DNA of 64,000 nucleotides from Clavibacter phaseoli (GTDB lineage Bacteria > Actinomycetota > Actinomycetes > Actinomycetales > Microbacteriaceae), in the NCBI RefSeq assembly GCF_021922925.1, contig NZ_CP040786.1, positions 1,302,001-1,366,000 of the forward strand, in the 5' to 3' direction. Positions 7,280 to 18,473 of this stretch are shown here, piece by piece. Under the pieces are notes generated by a model, which saw nothing but the letters and a program-made list of their open reading frames with translations, made no database searches and was not told the origin of the DNA. Made by a program: the position numbers and the translations under genes. Numbering within the stretch: the stretch's first letter is position 1; each line of letters starts with the position of its first letter.

Positions 7280-7933
7280 TCAGACGCGGGCCGCGGTGTC
7301 GCGGCCCGAGGCGAAGCGCGAGAGCGCGCCGGTGCGGGCGAGCGCTCGGGCGACCAGCCACGAGAGGAGCCCCGCGACGATCGCACCCGAGACGAGCGCC
7401 GCCACCGTGTAGATCGTGGCGAACAGCGGCGTGGATCCCGGGTAGTACGTGATGAGGTCCGTGATCGCCATGCCGAGCCCGGCGCCCATGCCCGCGAGCA
7501 CGGCGACGTAGGCGCGCCAGTTCGCGTAGAGGAAGACGAGGAGCACGAGCTCCGCGCCGAGGCCCTGCGTGAGGCCGGAGAGCAGCGTCCCGACCCCCCA
7601 CACGTTGCCGACGAGCATGGAGACGAACGCCGCGAGGAGCTCGCCGTAGAGGGCGGCGCCGGGCTTGCGGATGACGATGCCGGTGAGCACGCCGGCGAAC
7701 AGCCAGCCGCCGCCCGCGAGCGCCTGGAGGCCCGGCAGCAGCGGCTCGAAGAAGCCGCCGACCGGCACGGACGCCGTGTTCCAGATGACGAAGACGAGGC
7801 CGGACGCGACGCCCAGGACGCTCGCCACGACGATGTCGATGACCCGCCAGCGGGCGCGGAGGCCGGAGCGCGGGGTGCGGGCGCCGGAATCGGCGGGGAC
7901 GGCGGACGCCGTGGAGGACGGTGATGCGGTCAT
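7280..7933 (-). CDS. ykoE: ECF transporter substrate-binding (S) component, YkoE-type, HMP/thiamine
   Basis: An integral membrane S component of 217 residues with a 28-residue polar N-terminus and five to six helices (for example IVVASVLGVASGLVFVIW and TIYTVAALVSGAIVAGLLSW). The conserved YGELLAAFVSMLVGN and QGLGAELVLL stretches match the YkoE family as I recall it, which imports hydroxymethylpyrimidine or thiamine. It is the first gene after a TPP riboswitch, and the gene order E-D-C is the standard one. Expression should fall when TPP is plentiful. The ribosome site AGGG lies inside a hairpin (7938-7969). Confidence 0.93.
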   Translation of the reverse strand: MTASPSSTASAVPADSGARTPRSGLRARWRVIDIVVASVLGVASGLVFVIWNTASVPVGGFFEPLLPGLQALAGGGWLFAGVLTGIVIRKPGAALYGELLAAFVSMLVGNVWGVGTLLSGLTQGLGAELVLLVFLYANWRAYVAVLAGMGAGLGMAITDLITYYPGSTPLFATIYTVAALVSGAIVAGLLSWLVARALARTGALSRFASGRDTAARV

Positions 7934-7937
7934 TGGT

Positions 7938-7969
7938 CGTGCCCTTCGGATGCGATGGAAGAGGGCACG
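7938..7969 (-). promoter_or_regulatory. hairpin sequestering the ykoE ribosome-binding site
   Basis: An 8-bp perfect stem: CGTGCCCT pairs with AGGGCACG around a 16-nt loop on the minus-strand RNA. The 3' strand holds the AGGG Shine-Dalgarno and ends 4 nt before the ykoE AUG. It is the likely expression platform of the TPP riboswitch, acting on translation initiation. Confidence 0.7.
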
Positions 7970-7980
7970 GGTGGAGAAAG

Positions 7981-8074
7981 GAAACCTCCCTGCGCTGGCA
8001 TGATCCAGATCAGGTTCGACGGTCGAAGACTGGGGGTCTTCCTCTCAGCCCGGCTCACCGGACTCCCGTGTTCA
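7981..8074 (-). promoter_or_regulatory. TPP (THI-element) riboswitch
   Basis: The minus strand carries the hallmark TPP aptamer blocks in order: GGGCTGAGAGG, a variable arm with GACCCCC, AACCTGATCTGGATCATGCC (pyrimidine and pyrophosphate sensor region) and AGCGCAGGGAGG. The P3 stem is CCGG-TGAG-CCGG. It lies 47 nt upstream of ykoE. TPP binding normally turns such leaders off. An 8-nt segment just 5' of the aptamer (8075-8082) is complementary to part of P3 (8053-8060). Confidence 0.95.
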
Positions 8075-8128
8075 CGGTGAGCATAGCGCGCGTCCGACGC
8101 GCCCGGGGCGCACGTCCCCGAACGCACG

Positions 8129-8160
8129 GGAGCGCGGGCACCCGAGGGCACCCGCGCTCC
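8129..8160 (-). terminator. terminator of the GerW-like gene
   Basis: A 10-bp perfect stem (8129-8138 with 8151-8160) and 12-nt loop just past the minus-strand stop at 8182. It separates this gene from the riboswitch leader of the ykoEDC operon, which is transcribed in the same direction. Confidence 0.7.
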
Positions 8161-8181
8161 GCGGTGGTCGTGCGACGTGCG

Positions 8182-8514
8182 CTACTTCAGCGTCTTGATG
8201 AGCTTGACGAGGACCTTGCCGGAGATCCAGATGACGGGGGTCGCCACCGCGAGCAGCGCGATGACGTTGGGCTGGAACCGCACCTCGCCGTCGGTGGCGA
8301 TGTACGCGCCGATGGGCCACGTGGCGCCACCGCCCCCGCCGCCGCCCGCGACGTTGCCGTCGGAGTCGGGGAGGTCGCTGCCCCCGCCGAAGCCGTACCA
8401 GGCGAATGCGACGGGCACGATGGTCGAGCCGTCGATGTCGAGGGGGTCGCCGTAGACCGTCCCCACTCCGGCGTTCTTCACGTTCTCTGCGAGCTGTGCG
8501 ACGAGGTTGGTCAT
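8182..8514 (-). CDS. GerW/YtfJ-family sporulation-like protein, 110 aa
   Basis: Starts MTNLVAQLAENVKNAGVGTVYGDPL and continues GSTIVPVAFAWYGFGGGSD, the arrangement of the GerW (YtfJ) family first named from spore proteins but common in non-sporulating actinobacteria. A seven-glycine run sits in the middle (about residues 59-65), and the C-terminal LKTL follows a hydrophobic segment (VIALLAVATPVIWISGKVLV) that may touch the membrane. The ATG at 8514 lies 7 nt after TACGGT and is leaderless. Its role outside spores is not established. Confidence 0.85.
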   Translation of the reverse strand: MTNLVAQLAENVKNAGVGTVYGDPLDIDGSTIVPVAFAWYGFGGGSDLPDSDGNVAGGGGGGGATWPIGAYIATDGEVRFQPNVIALLAVATPVIWISGKVLVKLIKTLK

Positions 8515-8521
8515 GCGTCCC

Positions 8522-8527
8522 ACCGTA
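8522..8527 (-). promoter_or_regulatory. -10 box TACGGT, leaderless start at 8514
   Basis: TACGGT, 7 nt, ATG on the minus strand. Confidence 0.55.
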
Positions 8528-8571
8528 CCCCGCTGCACCCGTCGGATGCGGGCCGATCCGGGTCCTCACGG

Positions 8572-8577
8572 TACCCT
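8572..8577 (+). promoter_or_regulatory. possible -10 box TACCCT for glgX-treY-treZ
   Basis: TACCCT in the divergent gap. Transcription from about 8584 would leave a leader near 138 nt before the glgX TTG. I see no other plausible box closer in. Weak evidence. Confidence 0.35.
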
Positions 8578-8721
8578 CGCCCCTGGTGCGTCGCTGCGTC
8601 GCATCCGGCCTCCCTGCCGCTGCGGCCCCGCGGATGAACCGCCTGCCCCGCCCCCGACGGACACCGCGCACCCTCCCCGTGCGCGCCGTCTGCGGACGAG
8701 TCGACCCAACTGGAGGACCAC

Positions 8722-10922
<2,201 letters not shown>

Positions 10923-10926
<4 letters not shown>

Positions 10927-13274
10927 GAACCCCCATCTCCACGTACCGGTTCCAGGTGCGGGAGTCATTCGACCTCGCCGCCGTGGCCGAGCAGCTGCAG
11001 TACGTGAAGGACCTCGGCGCGGACTGGGTGTACCTCAGCCCGATCCTCACGGCCGAGCCCGGGTCCGACCACGGCTACGACGTCGTCGACCACTCGCAGG
11101 TCGACCCGGCGCGCGGCGGCGCGGCGGGCATGAAGGCCGTCGCGGACCGCGCCCACGAGCTCGGCCTCGGCGTGCTGGTGGACATCGTCCCCAACCACGT
11201 CGGCGTCGCGACGCCCGTGGAGAGCCTCTGGTGGTGGGACCTGCTCCTGCACGGCACCGCGAGCCGCTACGCCGACGCGTTCGACGTCGACTGGGACTTC
11301 GGGCAGGGCAAGGTGCGGATCCCCGTGCTCGGCGACGGCGAGTCCGAGCTCGACGAGCTGAAGCTGGTGCGCGGCGACGACGGCACCGTCGAGCTCCGGT
11401 ACTACGACACGCGCTACCCCGTCGCGCCCGGCACGGCCGAGGACGACGCGGACGCCCGCACGGTGCACGAGCGCCAGTCCTACGAGCTGATCAACTGGCG
11501 CCGCGCCGACGCCGAGCTCAACTACCGCCGCTTCTTCGCGGTCAACACGCTCGCGGGCATCCGCGTGGAGCTGCCGCGCGTCTTCGAGGAGTCGCACGCG
11601 GAGATCTCGCGCTGGTTCCGCGAGGGCCTCGCCGACGGGCTCCGCGTCGACCACCCGGACGGCCTGCTCGACCCGAAGGGGTACCTCGACGACCTCGCGC
11701 GCATCACGGGCGGCGCGTACGTGCTCGTCGAGAAGATCCTCGAGCCCGGCGAGACGCTGCCCACCGACTGGGCGACCGCCGGCACCACGGGCTACGACGC
11801 GCTCGCGGAGATCGACCGCGTGCTCGTCGACCCCGACGGCCAGGTCGAGCTCGACCACCTCGAGGCGTCGCTGCGCGGCCTGCCGCAGGGCGAGCTCACC
11901 AGCTGGGCCGACATGATCCGCGGCACCAAGCGCGGCATCGCCGACGGGATCCTCCGCAGCGAGGTCCTGCGCCTCGAGCGCCTCGTGGACGACGCGCCCG
12001 CGGACGCCGCCGACGCGCTCGCCGAGCTGCTGGCCACCTTCCCCGTCTACCGCAGCTACCTGCCCGGCGGGCTGGCGCACCTCGAGGAGGCCGCCGCGGC
12101 TGCGCGCGCGAGCCGCCCCGACCTCGAGGCCACGATCGACGCGCTCATGCCGCAGCTCTCCGACCCGTCCACGCTCGTCGCCCAGCGCTTCCAGCAGACG
12201 AGCGGCATGGTCATGGCCAAGGGCGTCGAGGACACCGCGTTCTACCGCTACTCGCGCCTCGTCTCGCTCAACGAGGTCGGCGCCGACCCGTCGATCTTCG
12301 CGATCGACGTCGACGACTTCCACGCGCGCCAGCAGGAGCGGCACCGCGTCGCCCCGCACGCGATGACGACGCTCTCCACGCACGACACCAAGCGCGGCGA
12401 GGACGTCCGCGCCCGCATCGACGTGCTCTCCGAGACGCCCGAGGCCTGGCGCGACGCGCTCGGCCAGCTCCGCGAGGTCGCGCCGACCGGCGACGGCCCG
12501 TTCGAGAACCTGCTCTGGCAGACGCTCGTCGGCACGTGGCCCGCGTCGCGCGAGCGCCTGCACGCGTACGCCGAGAAGGCGTCGCGCGAGGCCGGCGACT
12601 CCACCACGTGGACCGCGCCCGACGAGGCCTTCGAGGAGCGCATGCACGCGCTCGTCGACGCGGCCTTCGACGACCCGCGCGCCCGCACGATCGTCGCCGG
12701 GCTCTACGATCGGCTCTCCGGACCGGGCTGGTCGAACGCGCTGGCCGCCAAGGCCATCCAGCTCACAGCGCCCGGCATGCCGGACGTCTACCAGGGAAGC
12801 GAGCTGTGGGAGACGAGCCTCGTGGATCCCGACAACCGCCGCGAGGTCGACTTCGGCACCCGCCGCGCCGCCCTCGACGCCGTGCTCAAGGGCGCCGAGC
12901 CCGCCATCGACGAGACGGGGGCCGCCAAGCTCCTCGTCACGGCGCGCGCGCTCCGCCTCCGTCGCGAGCACCCGGAGCTGTTCACGGGCTACGAGCCCGT
13001 GCGCGCGACGGGCGACGCCGCCGCCCACGTGATCGCCTTCGACCGCGGCGGGGCGATCACCGTCGCGACCCGCCTGCCCGTCGGCCTCGAGACCGGCGGC
13101 GGATGGGGATCCACCACCATCGCGCTGCCCGAGGGCGAGCTCGTCGACCACGTGAGCGGCCGTCGTCTCGACGGCGGGCGCGTGTCCGTCGCGGCGCTCC
13201 TCGCCGACTACCCGGTCGCGATCCTCGCGCCCGCGTCCACCGCCGCCGATCTCACCCCCGGGAGCCGAGCATGA
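10923..13274 (+). CDS. treY: malto-oligosyltrehalose synthase
   Basis: GH13_26 enzyme that converts the reducing-end maltose unit of a malto-oligosaccharide to a trehalose linkage, the first step of the TreYZ route from glycogen to trehalose. 783 residues. Visible motifs: DIVPNHVG (87-94), nucleophile D243 in GLRVDHPDG, acid E270 in LVEKIL, and [13 protein letters not shown] with the third acidic residue. The start TTG overlaps the glgX stop as TTGA, with AAGGAG (10910-10915) upstream. It overlaps treZ by 4 nt, so the operon is tightly coupled. Confidence 0.96.
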
Positions 13275-15073
13275 CCGACGACCGCTTCGACATCTGGGCC
13301 CCGAAAGCCCGCACCCTGGCCCTCTCCGTGGGCGACGAGCGCCTGCCGCTCGCGCCCGTCGGCGACGGCTGGTGGACCCTCGACGCCGACCGCGCCGAGG
13401 CCCTGCCCTCCGGCGACCTCGACTACGGCTACCTCGTGGACGACTCCGACACCCCGCTGCCGGACCCGCGCTCGCGTCGCCAGCCCGAGGGCGTCCACGG
13501 CCGCTCGCGCACGTACGACCCGTCGTCCTTCGCGTGGACCGACCAGGCGTGGACCGGGCGCCAGCTCGCGGGGGCCGTCATCTACGAGATGCACATCGGG
13601 ACGTTCACGCCCGACGGCACGCTCGACTCCGCCATCGACAGGCTCGACCACCTCGTGGCGCTCGGCGTGGACCTCGTGGAGGTGCTGCCGGTCAACGGCT
13701 TCAACGGCACCCACAACTGGGGCTACGACGGCGTCCTCTGGTACACGGTCCAGGAGACCTACGGCGGACCCGAGGCGTACCAGCGCTTCGTCGACGCGTG
13801 CCACGCGCGCGGCCTCGGCGTCGTGCAGGACGTCGTGTACAACCACCTCGGCCCCTCGGGCAACTACCTGCCGGAGTTCGGGCCGTACCTCCACGAGGCG
13901 TCGGCCAACACGTGGGGATCCAGCCTCAACCTCGACGGCGAGGACTCCGGTCCCGTGCGCGAGTACATCATCGACAACGCGCTCATGTGGCTCGGCGACT
14001 ACCACGTCGACGCGCTGCGCCTCGATGCGGTGCACGCGCTCGTCGACGCGACCGCGACGCACCTCCTCGAGGAGCTCGCGGTGCAGGTGGACGTGCTGTC
14101 GGCCCACGTCGGCCGCCCGCTCACGCTCATCGCGGAGTCCGACCTCAACGACCCGAAGCTGATCACCTCCCGCGAGGCGCACGGCTACGGGCTCGACGCG
14201 CAGTGGAGCGACGACTTCCACCACGCCGTCCACGTCGCGCTCACGGGCGAGACGACCGGGTACTACGAGGACTTCGCGTCGCTCGGGGCGCTCGCCAAGG
14301 TCATCACGCGCGGCTTCTTCCACGACGGCACGTGGTCGTCGTTCCGCGGCCGCGTCCACGGCCGGCCGATCGACCGGGAGCGGATCCCCGCGCACCGCCT
14401 CGTGGTCGCGAACCAGAACCACGACCAGATCGGCAACCGCGCCACGGGCGACCGCCTCACGGCGACGCTCGACGAGGGCGGGCTCGCGCTGGCCGCGGTC
14501 CTCACGCTGACGTCGCCCTTCACGCCGATGCTCTTCATGGGCGAGGAGTGGGGCGCCACCACCCCGTGGCAGTTCTTCACGTCGCACCCGGAGCACGACC
14601 TCGGCGAGGCGACCGCGAAGGGCCGCATCGAGGAGTTCGCGAAGATGGGCTGGGACGAGTCGGTCGTGCCGAACCCGCAGGACCTCTCGACCTTCCAGGA
14701 CTCCAAGCTCGACTGGTCGGAGCTGTACGGGACCGAGGCCGCCGACTCGCGGCACGCCCGCCTGTTCGGCCTGTACGGCGAGCTGATCCGCCTGCGTCGC
14801 GCCCACCCCGACCTCACCGACCCCCGCTTCGCCGAGGTCGAGGTCGAGGTGCACGAGGAGGCGCGCCTGCTCGTGATGGACCGCGGCGAGCTGTCCATCG
14901 TGGTCAACCTGTCCGACGAGGAGCGCCGCGTGCCCGTCGTGGGCGAGCGTCCCGCGCTGCTGCTCGCGACCGCGCCGGGCGTCGCGCTGGGCGCCGACGA
15001 GGTCGTGCTGCCCGCGCGCTCGGCCGCGATCCTCGGCCCGGTGGCGGACTCCGCGGAGGCGTTGCTGGCCTGA
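13271..15073 (+). CDS. treZ: malto-oligosyltrehalose trehalohydrolase
   Basis: GH13_10 enzyme that releases free trehalose from the product of TreY. 600 residues: an N-terminal CBM48-like beta domain (about 1-95), then the barrel with [26 protein letters not shown], nucleophile D252 (ALRLDAVHA), acid E289 (LIAESDLND) and [11 protein letters not shown] overlaps the treY stop (ATGA). An 8-nt-spaced GGGAG precedes it. A strong terminator follows. Trehalose is a common osmoprotectant in this group. Confidence 0.96.
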   Translation: MTDDRFDIWAPKARTLALSVGDERLPLAPVGDGWWTLDADRAEALPSGDLDYGYLVDDSDTPLPDPRSRRQPEGVHGRSRTYDPSSFAWTDQAWTGRQLAGAVIYEMHIGTFTPDGTLDSAIDRLDHLVALGVDLVEVLPVNGFNGTHNWGYDGVLWYTVQETYGGPEAYQRFVDACHARGLGVVQDVVYNHLGPSGNYLPEFGPYLHEASANTWGSSLNLDGEDSGPVREYIIDNALMWLGDYHVDALRLDAVHALVDATATHLLEELAVQVDVLSAHVGRPLTLIAESDLNDPKLITSREAHGYGLDAQWSDDFHHAVHVALTGETTGYYEDFASLGALAKVITRGFFHDGTWSSFRGRVHGRPIDRERIPAHRLVVANQNHDQIGNRATGDRLTATLDEGGLALAAVLTLTSPFTPMLFMGEEWGATTPWQFFTSHPEHDLGEATAKGRIEEFAKMGWDESVVPNPQDLSTFQDSKLDWSELYGTEAADSRHARLFGLYGELIRLRRAHPDLTDPRFAEVEVEVHEEARLLVMDRGELSIVVNLSDEERRVPVVGERPALLLATAPGVALGADEVVLPARSAAILGPVADSAEALLA

Positions 15074-15086
15074 TCCACCGCATCCG

Positions 15087-15133
15087 GGGGCGGGGTCCGA
15101 CGCGGCGCGCGAGCGCACGTCGGGCCCCGCCCC
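15087..15133 (+). terminator. terminator after treZ
   Basis: A long GC stem: 15087-15102 pairs with 15118-15133, one bulge/mismatch near the middle, 15-nt loop. Located 14 nt past the treZ stop. Confidence 0.8.
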
Positions 15134-15240
15134 TGGCACGTCACGGACCCGTGCTACGTTCGAACCGGCCGGGGCTGGGGGGCACGCCGAAGACGTTCCC
15201 GCATGCCAGCTCGCGGAGACCTCTCGACGAATGGACACCT

Positions 15241-16554
15241 GTGCGCATATCTGTCATCGGCTGCGGCTACCTCGGCACCGTCCACGCGGCCTGCATGAGC
15301 CGCCTCGGGCACGACGTCGTCGCGATCGACGTCGACCAGGCCAAGATCGCGTCGCTCCAGTCCGGCGTCGCCCCGTTCTTCGAGCCGGGCCTGCCGGAGC
15401 TCCTCACCGAGCAGCTCGCTACCGGCCGCCTCCGGTTCACCACCGACATCGCCGAGGCCGCCGGGGCGCGCGTGCACTTCATCGCGGTTGGCACCCCGCA
15501 GAAGCGCGGCGAGAACGCGGCCGACCTGACCTACGTCGACGCAGCGGTGGACGCCCTCATCCCCCACCTCGCCGACGGCGACCTCGTGGCGGGCAAGTCC
15601 ACGGTGCCCGTCGGCACGGCCAGGCGCCTCGCCGAGCGCATCGAGGGGCGCGTCCCCGGCGCGACGCTCATGTGGAACCCGGAGTTCCTGCGCGAGGGCT
15701 TCGCCGTCGAGGACACGCTCACGCCCGACCGCTTCGTCTACGGCCTGCCCGCGGGCGACGCCGGCGAGGCCGCGCGGACGACGCTCGACGAGGTGTACGC
15801 GACGGCCCTCGGCACCGGCACCGCCCGGGTCACGACCGACTACGAGACGGCCGAGCTCGTGAAGGTGTCCGCCAACGCGTTCCTCGCGACCAAGATCTCC
15901 TTCATCAACGCCATGGCGGAGGTGTGCGAGGCCACCGGCGCCGACGTCACGCAGCTCGCGGACGCCATCGGCTACGACGACCGCATCGGCCGCCGGTTCC
16001 TCAACGCGGGGGTCGGCTTCGGCGGCGGCTGCCTCCCGAAGGACATCCGCGCGTTCATGGCGCGCGCGGGCGAGCTCGGCGCCGACCAGGCGCTCACCTT
16101 CCTCCGCGAGGTCGACTCCATCAACATGCGCCGTCGCGTGCGCGCGGTCGACGTGGCGCGCGAGGTGTGCGGCGGATCCCTGCTCGGCCGCAACGTCGCC
16201 GTGCTGGGCCTCGCCTTCAAGCCGGAGTCGGACGACGTGCGCGACTCCCCCGCGCTCAGCATCTCCGCGCAGCTGCAGCTGCAGGGCGCGCGCGTGCTCG
16301 CGACGGATCCGTACGCGAACGAGAACTCGCGCCGCCGCTTCCCCGAGCTCACCTACGTCGACACCTGGCAGGAGGCGGCGCGCGACGCCGACGTCGTCAT
16401 GCTGCTCACCGAGTGGAAGCAGTACCGGGCCATCGACCCCGCGGAGCTCAAGGCCATCGTGTCGACTCCCGTGATCGTCGACGGCCGCAACTGCCTCGAC
16501 CCCGTCGCGTGGCGCGCCGCCGGGTGGCGCTACCGCGGCATGGGCCGGCCCTAG
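15241..16554 (+). CDS. ugd: UDP-glucose 6-dehydrogenase
   Basis: Oxidises UDP-glucose to UDP-glucuronate with two NAD+, feeding exopolysaccharide or cell-wall polymers. 437 residues, typical length. The Rossmann motif GCGYLG is at 7-12, the E-phi-phi-T region SANAFLATKISFINA at about 210-224, and the catalytic cysteine C264 in GVGFGGGCLPKD. A C-terminal UDP-binding Rossmann domain contains LGLAFKPESDDVRDSPAL. It starts at GTG 15241 with no clear Shine-Dalgarno. A TACGTT box lies about 82 nt upstream. No other polysaccharide gene is adjacent. Confidence 0.95.
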   Translation: MRISVIGCGYLGTVHAACMSRLGHDVVAIDVDQAKIASLQSGVAPFFEPGLPELLTEQLATGRLRFTTDIAEAAGARVHFIAVGTPQKRGENAADLTYVDAAVDALIPHLADGDLVAGKSTVPVGTARRLAERIEGRVPGATLMWNPEFLREGFAVEDTLTPDRFVYGLPAGDAGEAARTTLDEVYATALGTGTARVTTDYETAELVKVSANAFLATKISFINAMAEVCEATGADVTQLADAIGYDDRIGRRFLNAGVGFGGGCLPKDIRAFMARAGELGADQALTFLREVDSINMRRRVRAVDVAREVCGGSLLGRNVAVLGLAFKPESDDVRDSPALSISAQLQLQGARVLATDPYANENSRRRFPELTYVDTWQEAARDADVVMLLTEWKQYRAIDPAELKAIVSTPVIVDGRNCLDPVAWRAAGWRYRGMGRP

Positions 16555-16561
16555 CCGACCC

Positions 16562-16601
16562 GGCCGGATCGCGTCATGCCCTCGCGGCGCGCGATCCGGC
16601 C
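16562..16601. terminator. bidirectional terminator between ugd and the DUF4190 gene
   Basis: A 12-bp perfect stem (16562-16573 with 16590-16601) that fills almost the whole gap between two converging stop codons. Confidence 0.85.
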
Positions 16602-17096
16602 TCAGCGCGGGGCGGTCGCCGCGATGCCGAAGAGGGCCCCGCCCGCGACGAGGATCGAGAGCACGACCGCGACCGGGATGAGCAGCAGCAGGCCGTTGAG
16701 GATGAGGCCCGTGACGGCGAAGCCGCGGCCGGCGGGCTCCTTGCGGATGCCGACGATGCCGAACACGAGGCCGACGAGCGGGCAGAGGAACGTCCAGAAG
16801 AACAGGACCGAGACGAGGCCCAGGATCATCGAGGTGAGGCTGAGGCCCCTCGGCGGCGCGACCGCGTAGACCGGCTGGCCCCAGGCGACCGCTGCCGGGG
16901 AGGGCGGGACCGGCGCGGGCGCGAGGCCGTACGGGGCGGCGGCGGAGGCAGGCGCGTACGGCTCGGCAGGAGGTGCCGCGGCGGCAGGAGGTACCGGGGC
17001 GGCCGGCGCCGCGGAGCCCGGGATCCCCTCCGGGGCCGCTCCCCCCTCCGCGGCCGGGACGTGGTCGTCGGGGGCGGGCGCGGCGGGATCGGTCAT
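16602..17096 (-). CDS. DUF4190 membrane protein with Pro/Ala-rich N-terminus, 164 aa
   Basis: The first 80 residues are low-complexity Pro/Ala with scattered Tyr (AEPYAPASAAAPYG), then two hydrophobic helices: LTSMILGLVSVLFFWTFLCP followed by LVGLVFGIVGI, and FAVTGLILNGLLLLIPVAVV. The helix pair with GIVGIRKEPAGRGFAVTGLILN between is the DUF4190 layout. Small inner-membrane protein, function unknown. It begins 11 bp after the dinB stop on the same strand, with a GAGGA site, so it is probably co-transcribed with dinB. Confidence 0.8.
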   Translation of the reverse strand: MTDPAAPAPDDHVPAAEGGAAPEGIPGSAAPAAPVPPAAAAPPAEPYAPASAAAPYGLAPAPVPPSPAAVAWGQPVYAVAPPRGLSLTSMILGLVSVLFFWTFLCPLVGLVFGIVGIRKEPAGRGFAVTGLILNGLLLLIPVAVVLSILVAGGALFGIAATAPR

Positions 17097-17107
17097 GGGG
17101 GTCCTCG

Positions 17108-18400
17108 TCAGTCGGGCGGGTGTCCGGGGAGGGTACCGCGGGCGGCCGCCTCCGTGCGCGGATCCGACACCGTGGCCCGCTTCGCCCCCGGCTTCCGGAG
17201 CAGCGACGCCGGGCCGATGGCGCCGCGGCCGAAGCGCTCCGCCGCCTGGTCGACCGTGCGCTCGGCCTCGCGCCAGCCCTCGTCCGCGTCCCACAGGGCG
17301 ACGGCGCGGTTGTCGGCGTCGTCGAGCTGCTCGGCGCGCACGCCCACGAGCCGGACCCGGTCGCCCGGACGCGCGACCTGCTCGTACACGTCGCGGATCT
17401 CGTCGTAGATGCGACGCGCGACGTCGGTGGGCTCCGACAGCGTGCGGGACCGCGTGATGGTGCGGAAGTCGGAGTAGCGGAGCTTGAGCGACACGGTGCG
17501 GGCGGTGAGGCCCGCGCGCCGCAGCCGCTCGGCGACGCGCGTGGCCTGGCCGAGGAGCTCGCGGCGCACGACGTCGGGATCGGTCACGTCGTCGTGGAAC
17601 GTGTTCTCGTGCCCCATGCTCTTCTCCTCGCGGTGCGTGCTGACGCGCCGGGGATCCCGCCCCCAGGAGAGGTCGTGCAGGCGGGCGCCCGCGGACTCGC
17701 CGAGCATCGACTGCAGGGCGGGCAGCGGGGTGTCCGCGATGTCGGCGACCGTGCGGAGGCCGCGGCGGAGGAGCGACTCCTCTGTGGTCTTCCCGACGCC
17801 CCAGAGCGCGCCGACGGGCAGCGCATGGAGGAACGGCAGCGTCTCGGCCGCGGGGATGACGAGCAGGCCGTCGGGCTTGCAGCGCGTGCTGGCGAGCTTG
17901 GCGACGAACTTGGTGGAGGCCGCGCCGACCGAGCAGGTGAGGCCGGTCTCGGCGTGCACGCGGCGGCGGATCATCGCGCCGATCTCCGCGGGCGACCCGA
18001 AGAGCCCCCGGGCGCCGGCCACGTCGAGGAACGCCTCGTCGATGCTGAGCGGCTCGACGAGCGGCGTGACGTCGCGGAAGATGCCCATGACCACGCGCGA
18101 CCAGTGCGCGTACTTCTCCATGTGGCCGCCGATGACCGTGGCCTGCGGGCAGAGGCGCAGCGCCTGCGCCATGGGCATGGCCGAGCGGACGCCGAAGCGC
18201 CTGGCCTCGTAGGTGGCGCTCGTGACCACGCCGCGGCCCGACGACCCGCCGACGATGACGGGGGTTCCGCGCAGCTCCGGCCGCTCGAGCAGCTCGACGG
18301 CGGCGAAGAACGCGTCCATGTCGATGTGGAGGATGGTGGCCTCGGAGTCGTCCGCGCTCGCGTCGGACGTGCGCCTGGTCGATCCGTCCTGCCTGCTCAT
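17108..18400 (-). CDS. dinB: DNA polymerase IV (Y-family)
   Basis: An error-prone translesion polymerase. 430 residues. Catalytic acids D27 and D29 lie in HIDMDAFFAAVE and D121/E122 in LSIDEAFLDV. SATYEARRFGVRSAMPMAQA is the Y-family steric region, and a helix-hairpin-helix follows (PVGALWGVGKTTEESLLRRGLRTVADIA). The little-finger domain is C-terminal. The tail does not end in an obvious beta-clamp pentapeptide; the last residues are GTLPGHPPD. A TAGCGT box lies 9 nt before the ATG. No LexA-like box was recognised. Confidence 0.95.
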   Translation of the reverse strand: MSRQDGSTRRTSDASADDSEATILHIDMDAFFAAVELLERPELRGTPVIVGGSSGRGVVTSATYEARRFGVRSAMPMAQALRLCPQATVIGGHMEKYAHWSRVVMGIFRDVTPLVEPLSIDEAFLDVAGARGLFGSPAEIGAMIRRRVHAETGLTCSVGAASTKFVAKLASTRCKPDGLLVIPAAETLPFLHALPVGALWGVGKTTEESLLRRGLRTVADIADTPLPALQSMLGESAGARLHDLSWGRDPRRVSTHREEKSMGHENTFHDDVTDPDVVRRELLGQATRVAERLRRAGLTARTVSLKLRYSDFRTITRSRTLSEPTDVARRIYDEIRDVYEQVARPGDRVRLVGVRAEQLDDADNRAVALWDADEGWREAERTVDQAAERFGRGAIGPASLLRKPGAKRATVSDPRTEAAARGTLPGHPPD

Positions 18401-18409
18401 CTCGTGTCC

Positions 18410-18415
18410 ACGCTA
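18410..18415 (-). promoter_or_regulatory. -10 box TAGCGT upstream of dinB
   Basis: TAGCGT, 9 nt, ATG on the minus strand. The mRNA would have a leader of only 2-3 nt. Confidence 0.45.
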
Positions 18416-18473
18416 GCCCGGGCCGCCGACATCGGCCGCTCGGGCGCCCGCCGACGGGACGGCGGCGTCGGGA

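Noticed and set aside
15150..15175. GTTCGAACC near 15158 as a tRNA T-loop
   Set aside because: No anticodon arm, D arm or acceptor pairing around it.
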